From positions 1-64,000 of the forward strand of contig JACKFF010000003.1 in assembly GCA_020632595.1 (NCBI GenBank): a stretch of DNA of 64,000 bases, written 5' to 3'. Positions 26,232 to 35,377 of this stretch are shown here, in pieces. Below the pieces are notes generated by a model. It was not told the DNA's origin. It saw only the letters and a list, made by a program, of their open reading frames with translations, and did not search any database. The DNA comes from Nitrospiraceae bacterium. GTDB taxonomy: Bacteria; Nitrospirota; Nitrospiria; Nitrospirales; UBA8639. Positions within the stretch are counted from its first letter, which is position 1. Every line of letters starts with the position of its first letter. The position numbers were made by a program, and so were the translations under genes.

Positions 26232-26350
26232 GGCTGTTGAAAAAAGCCGCCAGCGGCGTTCTCGTCCTTTTTCCGTGCTCACGTACTGGAAGTACGTTCT
26301 GCGCGCAAAAATGACTGCGGCCTTGCTGGACGAACTTTTTTGAACCGCCC
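26232..26350. repeat. Intergenic inverted-repeat element after the CHAT gene
   Basis: Outer arms 26236-26254 and 26325-26345 are imperfect inverse copies (both with GTTnAAAAAAG and CCAGC blocks). An inner hairpin CGTACT-GGA-AGTACG lies at 26283-26297. Its compact, structured form looks like a dispersed intergenic repeat that may also end transcription. Confidence 0.6.
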
Positions 26351-26903
26351 CGAGACCTCTTTATGCAACGAACCTGTGGTTCAATATGCCCTTGGAAATT
26401 ATTTTTATAGAACACTCCCCTAATCGTTTATCTCCCAGATTGATCCCGAGTTGGGCAAGACGTTTTTTGGCCTTGCGTCGAAAGCCGCCTTTCTCAAAAA
26501 TCACCCCGTCGATCAACCCGCATGTACCAGATCCGGATTCTACCGTTCCGATGAAACGATCTATCTTCCGCTTCTGTCCGTGTTAATGCCTTGATCCCCT
26601 TCCCGGTCACCTCGGCCAGTTCCCACATACCGGTCAGACCTAACTGCTGACATATGCAGCCTCAAGGGGGGACAGTCGTTGACATGGTGACAACACCGTG
26701 ACCACTGAGACAAACACGAGTGAATAGAACGCCCCCCATTTTGGGGGATTTTTGGCTCGCAAGTGCTTAATTTTAAAGATGAAATCCTCACCACAATGGA
26801 ATTATCTCCAAACGGCACCATGGTTGCTTTATTAAGAAGTAACCACATCAATTAAACGGAAACACTGAGGAGACTTTTCTCTCAGTCGGAAGAGGTTTCT
26901 ATC
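26351..26903. other. Stretch without an intact gene; possible coding remnant
   Basis: No convincing ORF. On the minus strand, 26430-26640 reads as two short protein-like segments in different frames (one with ELAEVTGKGIKALTRTEAED, the other with LIDGVIFEKGGFRRKAKKRL), as if a gene had decayed by frameshift; the family is not recognised. A C-rich/G-rich hairpin followed by ATTTTTGG at 26732-26754 could be a terminator. Confidence 0.4.
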
Positions 26904-27011
26904 ATGCAACTTTACGAGGTTTACCAAAACATCGTCATCGGAACATCGATAACATGTGTAATCGGTCTGGCGGTTGCATGGGTGGTTTTCCTATCAAATC
27001 GAGGCAAATAA
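26904..27011 (+). CDS. 35-residue single-span membrane peptide
   Basis: The frame starts MQLYEVYQN and continues IVIGTSITCVIGLAVAWVVF, then ends LSNRGK. It is one membrane helix with a short polar start and a positively charged C-terminus, which predicts an N-out/C-in orientation. GAAGAGG lies upstream. No family is recognised. It lies alone between the CHAT and TpsA genes. Confidence 0.5.
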   Translation: MQLYEVYQNIVIGTSITCVIGLAVAWVVFLSNRGK

Positions 27012-27483
27012 CAAGGAAAAGTGTCGATTGCACCATTCAGCCATTCAATGCCAAAGCTGTAATTCCGTTGGGCCCTTATCACATTGTCATCGTGAGTGAA
27101 ACGAAGGATCTGTGCCTCAATCGAAGATATCCCTACTTTTCGACATGGAACATGTCCCGACCGAAACAAAAGGTTCAAGAGAATAAAGCCCATCGTTGGG
27201 CCATAATTTTCTCAACCCTCGACTCCCCCTCTCTGGCATCCCCGACAGTAGTTATCGGGAATTCATCCGAAATGAGCCCAAGCCAAAAGTTGAGTGACCG
27301 ATGAAAAATCCCGGCGTGCCGGGGATGAACCAGCTTCGCAATCACACCTAATGGGAATGACAAGCTGTAAGGGAATATGGTTGCACAGGATCAGCCAGGC
27401 AGGACGACACGGAGAACTTCGTAAGAAATTATTTTAGAAGAGCGGGTGGGTACAGCGGAAAAAGTTTCTCATCACACGACACA
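27012..27483. other. Intergenic stretch downstream of the TpsA gene
   Basis: No gene is supported. A GC-rich palindrome CCCGGC-GT-GCCGGG is present at 27310-27323 and could be the end of the TpsA transcript, though the T-run is poor. Confidence 0.45.
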
Positions 27484-30400
27484 TTAGGGACAGAAAGAAG
27501 AATTCTCATCACCCTGCCCGAACAGAACGGGAGGAGAATAAGCCGCCAACTGGATAGAGGGAGTTGGGTCTTTGCCAGAATCCACGGAGGGCGTACCGGT
27601 ATCACCCGACACGCCCGCGGAGGATGAACTCACTTGGGGGAGAAACGGGCTGGCTAAAAATGTACCGGGGGTGGCCGCCACACTGTCGGACTTGGAATCC
27701 ACAAAGGTACTAAAGTGGCCGCCCTCTCCCGCCACACAGCGGGCCGCATAGAGGGTGGCCACATTCACCGACTGATCAGGCAGAGGCGCGATCGTCCCGC
27801 TCAGCACTTGAATGGGCGACTCAATCGTCACCGAGCCGCTGATCCCCGTTTGCGAGGAGGCATCCAACGTACTCTGCGCATCCAATAAGACGGCCTTGCT
27901 CGCAACCAGGTCGATATTGCCCCCCTTTCCCGCCACCGCCTTGGCCAGGATCTGACTGTTTTGGAGAATGATGAAATCCGGATCTAAATTGATATCGCCC
28001 CCGCCCGTCGTCTCATCACCTTTAACCGAGCTGGAAATGGTGCTGTCGACCAGTTGAATCATGTCGTTGGCGGTGAGCGTGATATTGCCGCCGGAAGCTT
28101 GAGCCGCTTCCGTGGTCACGGTGGCCTTGTCAATCAGAATCGTGTCATGGCCGGTAATATTGATGTTCCCAGCGTTGCTCGGACCGCTGCTGCTCGCGGA
28201 GACCGTGGCTCCATCACTGAGGGTGAAGTTCTGGCCTGAGGCCAACGAAATCGTCCCGCCTGGCCCTGAGCCGTGATCCGTCCCCGTTGTCCCACTGAAC
28301 ACACCACCAGGCGTTTCGTCCTTCAAAGTCCCGGAAAGGGAAATGGCTCCGGAGGCGTTCACAGTGATCATACCACCCTTGCCTTCGGTAGTCGTGCTGC
28401 TATTAATCTGGGCGCCTTTTCCCAGTACAATTGAATTCGTCGTGATGTTCACATTCCCCGCATAACCACAAGGCCCAGAACAATTCCCGCCAAGCGAATT
28501 GGTGAAAATCCCTGAGGACTGGAATTCGCCAAAATTCCGTAGATCGCCTACGTTAATATTAGCTGTTTGGCCTGACATGGAAATTTTCTCTGCGTTGATG
28601 AAGATGTTGCCCCCAGTACCGCTCGATCCGGTCGAGCTGTTGATTTTGGAGCCTCCATCAACCGTCAGCATGGGAGTCGTAAGCAGGATATCTCCTGGAG
28701 CCCCAAAAATTTCATCTCCCCGCCCCCCAAAAGAATTACTTGCAATGGAACTAGGTTTATCCTCATTAGGGTCAGGTGCACCAGGATTAGGATTCAACAG
28801 TGAAAGGCTTTCGAACGCGGTAATGGTAATATCCCCGGCGTCCGCATTTTCCTTTGTCGTGGATACGATACTGCTTCCCGAAAGTTCAATGACCCGTCCT
28901 GTTATGGTAACCGCACCACCCGGAACAGTCCGGTTTATAGTTTCAAATAGGGAGTCTGACATGGTAAGAATGTCTGCGTTGACGGTCACGTTACCACTTT
29001 GAATCCAACCTGTCGTCGAAATATTACTCTGATCAAAATTGATTTCATGGGCCTTCAACGTCACATCCCCAGACCTACCGCCACCAACATCGTTGATGAA
29101 ATCAAAGGAATCGGTAACGATATCCGAAAAGTATAAATTAATTTTCTCAGTTGCCGAGATGGTAACGTTTCCGGCATTGCTAGCCCCTTCACCGCCACTA
29201 AAGAACGAATAGTAGCTTCCGGTACTGAAAAAAGAGTAATCATTAAAAAAGTTATTTGCAGTAATGGACAAATCTCCTCCATTGCCGGTGTTCAATCCGT
29301 CGTTGCCGGTGCTGGCAAGAAAGGCTAAAACATCAAAGTTTAGGTCCCCTTTGACCGTTATATTGCCCTGGCTGGCCATAGTTATATTCCCCGCATTTCC
29401 CAGTCCGAATGTTTGAGTATCGATAATCGGCAGCAAGCCATTCCCCTCATTCAGGAACTCTTCACTTGGCATCACAGAAAAGTCCATGTTTCCTCCTGAT
29501 TTTAGCCTAATGTCTCCCGCATTACCCTTTCCGCGCGTTCTGGCAGTTAGAGCAGGACCGTCTACGGCCAAAATGGAAAGGTCCCCGGTAACATCGACGT
29601 CGATGGCGGTTGAGGCTCCATCACTATCAACCGTGTCCGCCGAAATGGTTGCATGAGTCATCATCAACTGACCCCCACGAATAATGACGGTGCCCGCCGA
29701 GTCGCCTGAGACATTCAAGAGTGTTCCTTCCAACAGAGAAATTTTCCCCATTTTGGTGAATGACTCCCCATTCACGTTTGGTACGCTGGCGTAGGTATCG
29801 GCCAATACTTCCCCCGGAGAACCCACACTGGCTAAGGCAATTTTTCCTCCCAGCGCATTCAGGCCGCTGCCAATTGTAATGTCTCCCCCAACAAATGAGA
29901 GCGTTTGTCCGTCTGAAACCGATAACGCGCTTCCTTCCACGGATATAGGCGCTGGATTCGCCGCAAGAAAACCAAAAGCCGCGACCGGCGCCACACTCAA
30001 CAGCGCATCCTGCGCACTCGGCATGGCGGTGAATTGCACTCCGTCACTGAGTTTTAAATAATCTGCGGTCGTGAAATGAGCGGCTCCGCCCACATTCAAG
30101 GAGGCATTGGGTCCAAACACAATCCCGGCAGGATTCATCAGGAACAGGTTGGCATTCGCGAAGCCTTGGGTCTGAATGGTTCCGAAAATGTTCGAGGGAT
30201 TGCCGCCAGTAACACGGCTGAGGATGTTGGTCGTCGGAAGTGCAGAATCATTCAGGAAGTTGGCAATGTTGTTCGTCGGAACTCCGAATTCTCCAAAGCT
30301 ATGAAACAGGTTTGCTCCACCGCCTGGCCTTGTGCCTCCGGTGATATTATGCTGGACCGCTCCACCAGGAAGATTCACCGGCGCACTGACCTGGGTATTA

Positions 30401-30507
30401 AGTCCCGATGAGGTGATGGGAGGCGGAGGCACCTGTGCCTCCGCCGCGATACCAACGCTCAAAATTAGGACAACCCATAAAAAGTATTTTAGGGAGCCGC
30501 TACACAT
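27484..30507 (-). CDS. TpsA haemagglutinin/adhesin-like exoprotein (two-partner secretion)
   Basis: The 1007-residue protein has a signal peptide (YFLWVVLILSVGIAAEAQ) and a TPS secretion domain with the conserved blocks GANLFHSFGEFGVPT, SNIFGTIQTQGFANANLFLMNPAGIVFGPNASLNVGG. After that come several hundred residues of parallel beta-helix repeats with many GNI/GDI turns (for example SGGNITLTANDMIQLVDSTI). The C-terminus ends with CVAGEGGHFSTFV, as in cyanobacterial haemagglutination-domain proteins. It is exported by a TpsB protein, most likely 19482-21299. The start overlaps the end of the Cys-rich gene by 19 bases, so the two are cotranscribed. Confidence 0.92.
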   Translation of the reverse strand: MCSGSLKYFLWVVLILSVGIAAEAQVPPPPITSSGLNTQVSAPVNLPGGAVQHNITGGTRPGGGANLFHSFGEFGVPTNNIANFLNDSALPTTNILSRVTGGNPSNIFGTIQTQGFANANLFLMNPAGIVFGPNASLNVGGAAHFTTADYLKLSDGVQFTAMPSAQDALLSVAPVAAFGFLAANPAPISVEGSALSVSDGQTLSFVGGDITIGSGLNALGGKIALASVGSPGEVLADTYASVPNVNGESFTKMGKISLLEGTLLNVSGDSAGTVIIRGGQLMMTHATISADTVDSDGASTAIDVDVTGDLSILAVDGPALTARTRGKGNAGDIRLKSGGNMDFSVMPSEEFLNEGNGLLPIIDTQTFGLGNAGNITMASQGNITVKGDLNFDVLAFLASTGNDGLNTGNGGDLSITANNFFNDYSFFSTGSYYSFFSGGEGASNAGNVTISATEKINLYFSDIVTDSFDFINDVGGGRSGDVTLKAHEINFDQSNISTTGWIQSGNVTVNADILTMSDSLFETINRTVPGGAVTITGRVIELSGSSIVSTTKENADAGDITITAFESLSLLNPNPGAPDPNEDKPSSIASNSFGGRGDEIFGAPGDILLTTPMLTVDGGSKINSSTGSSGTGGNIFINAEKISMSGQTANINVGDLRNFGEFQSSGIFTNSLGGNCSGPCGYAGNVNITTNSIVLGKGAQINSSTTTEGKGGMITVNASGAISLSGTLKDETPGGVFSGTTGTDHGSGPGGTISLASGQNFTLSDGATVSASSSGPSNAGNINITGHDTILIDKATVTTEAAQASGGNITLTANDMIQLVDSTISSSVKGDETTGGGDINLDPDFIILQNSQILAKAVAGKGGNIDLVASKAVLLDAQSTLDASSQTGISGSVTIESPIQVLSGTIAPLPDQSVNVATLYAARCVAGEGGHFSTFVDSKSDSVAATPGTFLASPFLPQVSSSSAGVSGDTGTPSVDSGKDPTPSIQLAAYSPPVLFGQGDENSSFCP

Positions 30508-30866
30508 TTACAACTCGTTTGTCCGCCCCCAGTCGCTACTGTGTCACACATGGTGCCTGAGCCACCGTTATTACAGCCCAACCTATCTTCATAGAGCCAA
30601 TGGCAGGTCTGATTGGGACTAGATCCAGCACTCAGACACGACCAATGCGACGTACCCTCCGCGGGATCTTTTTTGTGAACACCGGTCTGGCAAGGAGGCG
30701 TCTCACTTGGAGGGCCTGCATCACCTGCATCAAGTTTACACCCAGGGGGAGCATTCCCTGGTTGTGCCTTCGCGGCATCCTGGATTCCACCCGTCAACCC
30801 AACTACCCAAAATAGACTGCACAGAAGGAAAAGCTTTCTGACAATTCCTACATAGGGGACCACCAT
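30489..30866 (-). CDS. Small secreted cysteine-rich protein, unknown family
   Basis: The 125-residue protein has a signal peptide (VRKLFLLCSLFWVVGLTGGIQDAAKA) and a mature part of about 90 residues with eight cysteines (GCKLDAGD, PCQTG, SCLSAG, TCHWLYEDRLGC, MCDTV, SCKC), which could form four disulfides. AAAGGAGG stands before the ATG. It is the gene immediately upstream of tpsA and overlaps it, so it may be a co-secreted partner. I do not recognise the family. Confidence 0.7.
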   Translation of the reverse strand: MVVPYVGIVRKLFLLCSLFWVVGLTGGIQDAAKAQPGNAPPGCKLDAGDAGPPSETPPCQTGVHKKDPAEGTSHWSCLSAGSSPNQTCHWLYEDRLGCNNGGSGTMCDTVATGGGQTSCKCVAAP

Positions 30867-30998
30867 GTTTTACCTCCTTTTTAGCTAAAGAATTATGAGG
30901 CAATAGGGTCGTGACTTTTATCCGACCCCTTCAGAGAATTGGAAAATCTTTTTTCATATTATTACCTTCTACATGAACTGTTTCTATTCTGTTCATTG

Positions 30999-32873
30999 CT
31001 AACTAATAGCTATAACTTCCGCCAGAGCATTGTCACAATTCAAACGTGTTTCTTTCCCCTGAGAGTTTTTCTTCACTCGATTCCTAAGGTCCGGGCTGGG
31101 GTCCCCGGTCTCCATTAGAATCTCTCGGATTTTTTGGGGGGGAAGAAGGTCTTTTTCCTTAGCTTGCCTCACAGCCTGAATCAGAGCCACACACCCTGCT
31201 ACAAATGGAGCGGCAAAAGAGGTCCCATCTGCTTGCTTAACAGTTGCTTCTCCACTACCAAAATGAAAACCTGTAGTAAAGATACTATCGCCGGGGCTAC
31301 CATTATCCACGGTATTGGGACCAAAATTTGACCCCACTTTTAATTTATCTTCCATCGTCGTGGCTGTCACCACAATCACATTCACAATATCCGGCTCGGA
31401 ACCAAATCCCTGCGGATAAATTTTATTTGTCTCATCATCAATATTTACAGAACCCCCGCCAGGAGGGCTTCCCGCCGCAACCACAAATGTGACATCGTTT
31501 TCTACTCTTCTGATATGCTTCTTTAGAATTTCTGCTTTATGCAGGTTAGGCGGAACAGACCAGCTGATATTAACGACATGAGCCCCCATCTTGCTGGCGT
31601 AATCTATGGCCTCAATAGCGTGATCATACGTCCCGAATTCTCTAGGTGGGCCGTTTATTTCGATGGGTCCGGATATCTCAGGACAAAAAATCTTCACTCC
31701 CATCAGCTTCACGAGTCCATTGCCGACTACTCCTAAAGCCTGTAAAGCTTCTGTATTACCCCCACGTGATACGTCATCATTATTTCCCTCTGCTGCAATT
31801 TCCCCTGCTATTTGGGTTCCATGTCCATTTTCATCAACAAGGTCACCCTCTGTTTGGTCTCGCGCACAATGGGCCATACTCGATTGGTATTTTGGCAAGG
31901 CTAAGATATTCACCCCATGGGTATCATTCATGTACCCGTTGAGATTATTGCCGCTATTTTTTGGATTTACCCATATGTTTTTTTCCAAATCAGGATGTTT
32001 CACCATCAATCCCGAATCTATGATGGCTACAATAATTTTTCCGGCTTCGCGTTGAGACCAATTTAATATTCCCTGCTCTTCAAGTTTTTCCCATGCCTTT
32101 ACCATGCCTATTTTTTCCAAACCCCATAATTTGGAAATCGGCTGTACTAGCCCATCTGCATCGGTTATTTGAGTTTGATTGTCCGTCAGCCAGAAAGCAT
32201 CGTTTGGAGGCGATTGTCTGTGAGAGTGAAGAACAAGTCTAACGTTTTGTTCGACAATAATCTTATTCATTCCTTTAGTAAAATTTTTTACTCCCCCTAT
32301 GGTAGGCTTTGATTTTGCGTTAATGGCCCCTATAAGAGCATCCTTCAGAGTCTTTTCTGTCTCCCCTTTATCTGTTTTGAAAACCACTGTCCCTAGGATT
32401 GAATTTAATATCTCGGGTTGGGATTTTAAATTGAATTTTTTGAAATCGGTATTGTCAATAATATCTCTTAAATTAGTTAGTGATTGGGCTTGAAAGGCCA
32501 ATGCCTTATTTTCATCGGGAGTAGGAATAAAAGGAAGTATCTTTTGTAAATCCAATAGGTTTTTATTAGAAAGACCAGATGGCTTATCAATGGAAGGAAG
32601 TACCATTTTCCCTGGGTCTTTCCCAAGCCAAAATTTTCGCTGGATTTTCATGACATCTTCTGTGCTACTAAATAATTCCTTTATGGCTATTAGATTTTCA
32701 AGTAACTCATCTGGAAACAGTACGACAAACTCCCCCTCTATTAAAAAGCTTTTGGGCTTGGGTTTGGTTATGTGTTGGCCAAGAGCCTCGGACACAGCTC
32801 CGGATTCCAAACCTACAAAAAAAATCAAGCTGGCAACTTGCAGAAGATTTATCGCCCTGAGAATTCTCTTCAT
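30999..32873 (-). CDS. Exported subtilisin-like serine peptidase (S8)
   Basis: The 624-residue protein has a signal peptide (LLQVASLIFFVGLESGAVSEALG), an unassigned N-terminal region of about 250 residues that may be a pro-domain, and an S8 catalytic domain with Asp286 (IIVAIIDSGL), His351 (DENGHGTQIAGEIA) and Ser552 (GTSFAAPFVAGC). All three catalytic residues are present. It is likely periplasmic or secreted. It is more AT-rich than the genes on either side, which suggests separate acquisition. It lies upstream of the Cys-rich and tpsA genes on the same strand and could process the exoprotein or CHAT protein. Confidence 0.9.
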   Translation of the reverse strand: MKRILRAINLLQVASLIFFVGLESGAVSEALGQHITKPKPKSFLIEGEFVVLFPDELLENLIAIKELFSSTEDVMKIQRKFWLGKDPGKMVLPSIDKPSGLSNKNLLDLQKILPFIPTPDENKALAFQAQSLTNLRDIIDNTDFKKFNLKSQPEILNSILGTVVFKTDKGETEKTLKDALIGAINAKSKPTIGGVKNFTKGMNKIIVEQNVRLVLHSHRQSPPNDAFWLTDNQTQITDADGLVQPISKLWGLEKIGMVKAWEKLEEQGILNWSQREAGKIIVAIIDSGLMVKHPDLEKNIWVNPKNSGNNLNGYMNDTHGVNILALPKYQSSMAHCARDQTEGDLVDENGHGTQIAGEIAAEGNNDDVSRGGNTEALQALGVVGNGLVKLMGVKIFCPEISGPIEINGPPREFGTYDHAIEAIDYASKMGAHVVNISWSVPPNLHKAEILKKHIRRVENDVTFVVAAGSPPGGGSVNIDDETNKIYPQGFGSEPDIVNVIVVTATTMEDKLKVGSNFGPNTVDNGSPGDSIFTTGFHFGSGEATVKQADGTSFAAPFVAGCVALIQAVRQAKEKDLLPPQKIREILMETGDPSPDLRNRVKKNSQGKETRLNCDNALAEVIAIS

Positions 32874-33320
32874 CCGGCCCCTAGTGAAATAAAGGATAAT
32901 AAAAAATTCAATGTAATAGTCAATGGTATGTATTTTTCTTATCCAGCAAAATTTTCAAAAAACAACTCCCTTGAATTTTTTAAAATTGTTTGCGAAGAAT
33001 TTACTCCCTTGGGCCCACATTACCACTTTCAGAAAAATTACAAAGATTACATCCTGGCAATAAAGTTATCTAAGAGCTCATTCTCCCCTCGTTATCCAAC
33101 CACTCCATTTATTTTTCGTGACCTCATTGCATTTCCCTAGTTTGCTGCGCGGAATTGTTTCATAACCAACTAATTTTTGAAAGAAAGGCAATTGCAATGC
33201 CGCATTCAACGCCAACTTTCAGCATTCTCACCTCAACTCGACTAAGCTTCATATTTTCATAAGAGTTTTCTTGAGGATCAAAAGTTAAGAGGTAAAGTCC
33301 TGTTCTTGTCCAGCGTGAAA
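32874..33320. other. AT-rich intergenic region
   Basis: A plus-strand frame ending at 33140 (about 70 residues from an ATG at 32929) has no ribosome-binding site and strongly AT-driven composition. I see no supported gene. Confidence 0.4.
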
Positions 33321-33327
33321 TGCGTAT

Positions 33328-33356
33328 CCAATCAGATACGCATTGTATCTGATTGG
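33328..33356. repeat. Palindromic repeat that is the IS1595 insertion target
   Basis: CCAATCAGATAC (33328-33339) and GTATCTGATTGG (33345-33356) are perfect inverse copies. The right flank of the IS continues the pattern (GATTGGATACACAATG), so the empty site held two near-identical palindromic units in inverted order. Confidence 0.75.
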
Positions 33357-33426
33357 GGCGATTATGTTGATGTTGACACCGAGGGTTATTTCTGATAGTA
33401 TTTCCTTAAATCAAGGAGACTGAATC

Positions 33427-34329
33427 ATGAAAACCATCGACGCCTTTGACAAACAATTCCCCACTGAAGATGCCTGCAAAGCCTTTCTGGTTGCGGCGCG
33501 TTGGCCATCTGGCATTCAATGCCCACGGTGTCATGGGAAGGATCGCATCTACCATCTGGCGTCGAAACCTTTTCATTGGATTTGTAAGAATATCGGATGT
33601 GGAGGGAAGAACGGCTACCGCTTCTCTCTCTTTACTCACACCATTTTCCAGGGAACCAAAATACCTCTTATCCAATGGTTCAAAGTAGGCTACTTGATGC
33701 TCGTTGCCAAGAAAGGCGTCAGTGCCTTGCAACTGCATCGGGTGATCTTCGGGGAAGATTCCGGCTCTGATTACCGCACCACTTGGTATATGTGCCATCG
33801 GTGGAGAGCCGCCATGAAGGGCGATGTGCTGCCATTGACAGGGGAAGTGGAAGTGGATGAAACCTATGTAGGAGGAAAAGATAAAAATCGCCATCGTAAT
33901 AAACGTGTTGGGGTGTCTGGGGGAACTGGCAAGGTGGCCGTTATTGGAGCCATCTCACGAAAGGGGATGGTCATTACCAAGGCCATCGAACGTACTGATT
34001 CGGCTACGCTTCAAGGGTTTATTCATGAGTCCGTGGCTAGCGATGTGTCATTAGTCGCCACTGACGAGCATTCAGGGTATCGCCTATTAAAGAAAAAAGG
34101 CTATCCCCATCAATCGGTGTCACATGCTAAAGGTGAGTATGTGCGTGGCCATGTCCATACTGCCAACCTCGATAGCTTTTGGTCCTTGTTTAAACGTGGG
34201 ATCATGGGGAGTTTCCATCATGTCAGCAAGCAATACCTTCCCCTCTACCTCAATGAGTTTTCCTTCCGTCACAATGCCCGGCATAGCCCCGATGCTTTCG
34301 TGGACTTGATTACGACGAGCCACTACTAG
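33427..34329 (+). CDS. IS1595-family transposase
   Basis: The 300-residue protein has an N-terminal zinc ribbon (QCPRCHGKDRIYHLASKP with a second CKNIGCGG), then a DDE-type ISXO2 domain: VEVDETYVGGKD (first Asp), SLVATDEHSGYRLLKK (second Asp), and the final NLDSFWSLFKRGIMGSFHHVS, where IS1595 proteins have an Asn or Glu/His as the last residue. The zinc ribbon, domain order and length are all normal, so the gene looks intact. It starts at an ATG after a CAAGGAGA site. Confidence 0.96.
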   Translation: MKTIDAFDKQFPTEDACKAFLVAARWPSGIQCPRCHGKDRIYHLASKPFHWICKNIGCGGKNGYRFSLFTHTIFQGTKIPLIQWFKVGYLMLVAKKGVSALQLHRVIFGEDSGSDYRTTWYMCHRWRAAMKGDVLPLTGEVEVDETYVGGKDKNRHRNKRVGVSGGTGKVAVIGAISRKGMVITKAIERTDSATLQGFIHESVASDVSLVATDEHSGYRLLKKKGYPHQSVSHAKGEYVRGHVHTANLDSFWSLFKRGIMGSFHHVSKQYLPLYLNEFSFRHNARHSPDAFVDLITTSHY

Positions 34330-34361
34330 ACGAATCAGCATTGCCTCACTACAATATAAGG

Positions 34362-34508
34362 GTGGCTACCATCCCGCCTACCAAGGTCCAAGACGCCGAC
34401 CTCAAAAAAGCACTCGAACACGCCGACATCGGTAAGTTTAAAGAAGTGCTACAAAAGTCTTTTGAGAAAGTGCTGATTCCAAACAAGAAGCCAGCCAAAA
34501 AGAAGTAG
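34362..34508 (+). CDS. Small lysine-rich passenger frame in the IS1595 element
   Basis: A frame of 48 codons opens with GTG (TATAAGG just upstream) and reads VATIPPTKVQDADLKKALEH, then ADIGKFKEVLQKSFEKVLIP and a basic tail NKKPAKKK. It predicts two amphipathic helices and a basic end. It is convergent with the DUF3800 gene. Whether it is expressed is not known and no family is recognised. Confidence 0.4.
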   Translation: MATIPPTKVQDADLKKALEHADIGKFKEVLQKSFEKVLIPNKKPAKKK

Positions 34509-34527
34509 TGGAAGTAGATGTCTGCAT

Positions 34528-35325
34528 CTACAGAAACTGCCCAAGCGGTCTCGTTTTGCTATCAAAGAAATCAAAAAAACATTCCTTGTCTGAATTTTTA
34601 ATTTGCCGAACTAATTCCTGTATTGGCCAGCGCGATTCGGCAATTTTCCCGCTCCCCCGACGATAGTGATTCAATTCATACGCAACCAAATCGGCTGCCT
34701 GCAAAGGTAAAAAATCCAAGTTTGTCCCGAAGGTAAGGGTTCCTAGACGATTTCCTACCTCCAGACATTCGATACATCGGTCAAATAATTCACCGCCTAA
34801 CCCTTTCGATTTCGCTCGACGGTCAAAGACAATATCAACTTTCTCGTCAGGAAAATGAGCTTCCACGTAAATCCCAACTCCATGAATACTGACTTGAAAA
34901 CATGCGAAGTAGGGATCATTGAGTTCATTTCTTTTTTGGGCTGGTAAATTTTTGAAATCTTCAACAGGCAAGACCGCTCCCACATAAAAATTCACGTATA
35001 CATCCATTATTTTCATGAGTTGTCCTAAAAAGGCTCTCCGCTTGTCTTCCGACCATCCCTCAAACTCTCCTCGCTTATGCGCAAAGTGTTTCATGTGAGC
35101 TTGTTTCACTTGAAAGCTTTTTAAGACTTCGCCCCATTCCATTTCAAATTGACTCCATGCCTCTTTTGGAGCGACAACGCCACCAACAGAAAATATTGGG
35201 GCAGAGGCATCATCTTTGTGCCCGCTATCATCTAAATACGCAGTTAACATCAGGACTACCGGATGCGCCCCTTGCCATAAAAAAGAAAACCTTGAAACGC
35301 CAGACGGCTCAATTGAACATTTCAT
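34528..35325 (-). CDS. DUF3800 protein (RNase H-like fold), IS passenger
   Basis: The 265-residue protein contains the DUF3800 motifs: AYLDDSGHKDD near the start, HMKHFAHKRGEFEGW, KVDIVFDRRAKSKG, and the late Asp in LDFLPLQAADLVAYELNHY. The Asp residues are placed as in RNase H-like nucleases. DUF3800 genes are common in mobile elements and defence islands but have no proven role. ATG 35325 has AAGG upstream; an in-frame ATG at 35250 directly before the DUF3800 domain (MLTAYLDDSG) is an equally good start. Confidence 0.85.
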   Translation of the reverse strand: MKCSIEPSGVSRFSFLWQGAHPVVLMLTAYLDDSGHKDDASAPIFSVGGVVAPKEAWSQFEMEWGEVLKSFQVKQAHMKHFAHKRGEFEGWSEDKRRAFLGQLMKIMDVYVNFYVGAVLPVEDFKNLPAQKRNELNDPYFACFQVSIHGVGIYVEAHFPDEKVDIVFDRRAKSKGLGGELFDRCIECLEVGNRLGTLTFGTNLDFLPLQAADLVAYELNHYRRGSGKIAESRWPIQELVRQIKNSDKECFFDFFDSKTRPLGQFL

Positions 35326-35377
35326 TTTATTTACCTTCTGCCATAGGTGTCAACATCAACATAATCGCCCTGATTGG

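Larger units (their letters stand above)
33357..35369 (+). mobile_element. Intact IS1595-family element with passenger genes
   Basis: Perfect 24-bp terminal inverted repeats lie at 33357-33380 and 35346-35369. Direct 8-bp target duplications CTGATTGG flank them at 33349-33356 and 35370-35377. The 2013-bp element holds a transposase, a 48-codon frame and a DUF3800 gene. An 8-bp duplication and TIRs starting GGC fit IS1595; passenger genes are known in several subgroups of that family. Confidence 0.95.

Noticed and set aside
28499..29002. 167-codon plus-strand frame inside tpsA
   Set aside because: Shadow of the repetitive beta-helix coding sequence on the other strand.
32929..33140. About 70-residue AT-rich frame upstream of the IS1595 element
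   Set aside because: No ribosome-binding site, AT-driven composition and no recognisable motif.
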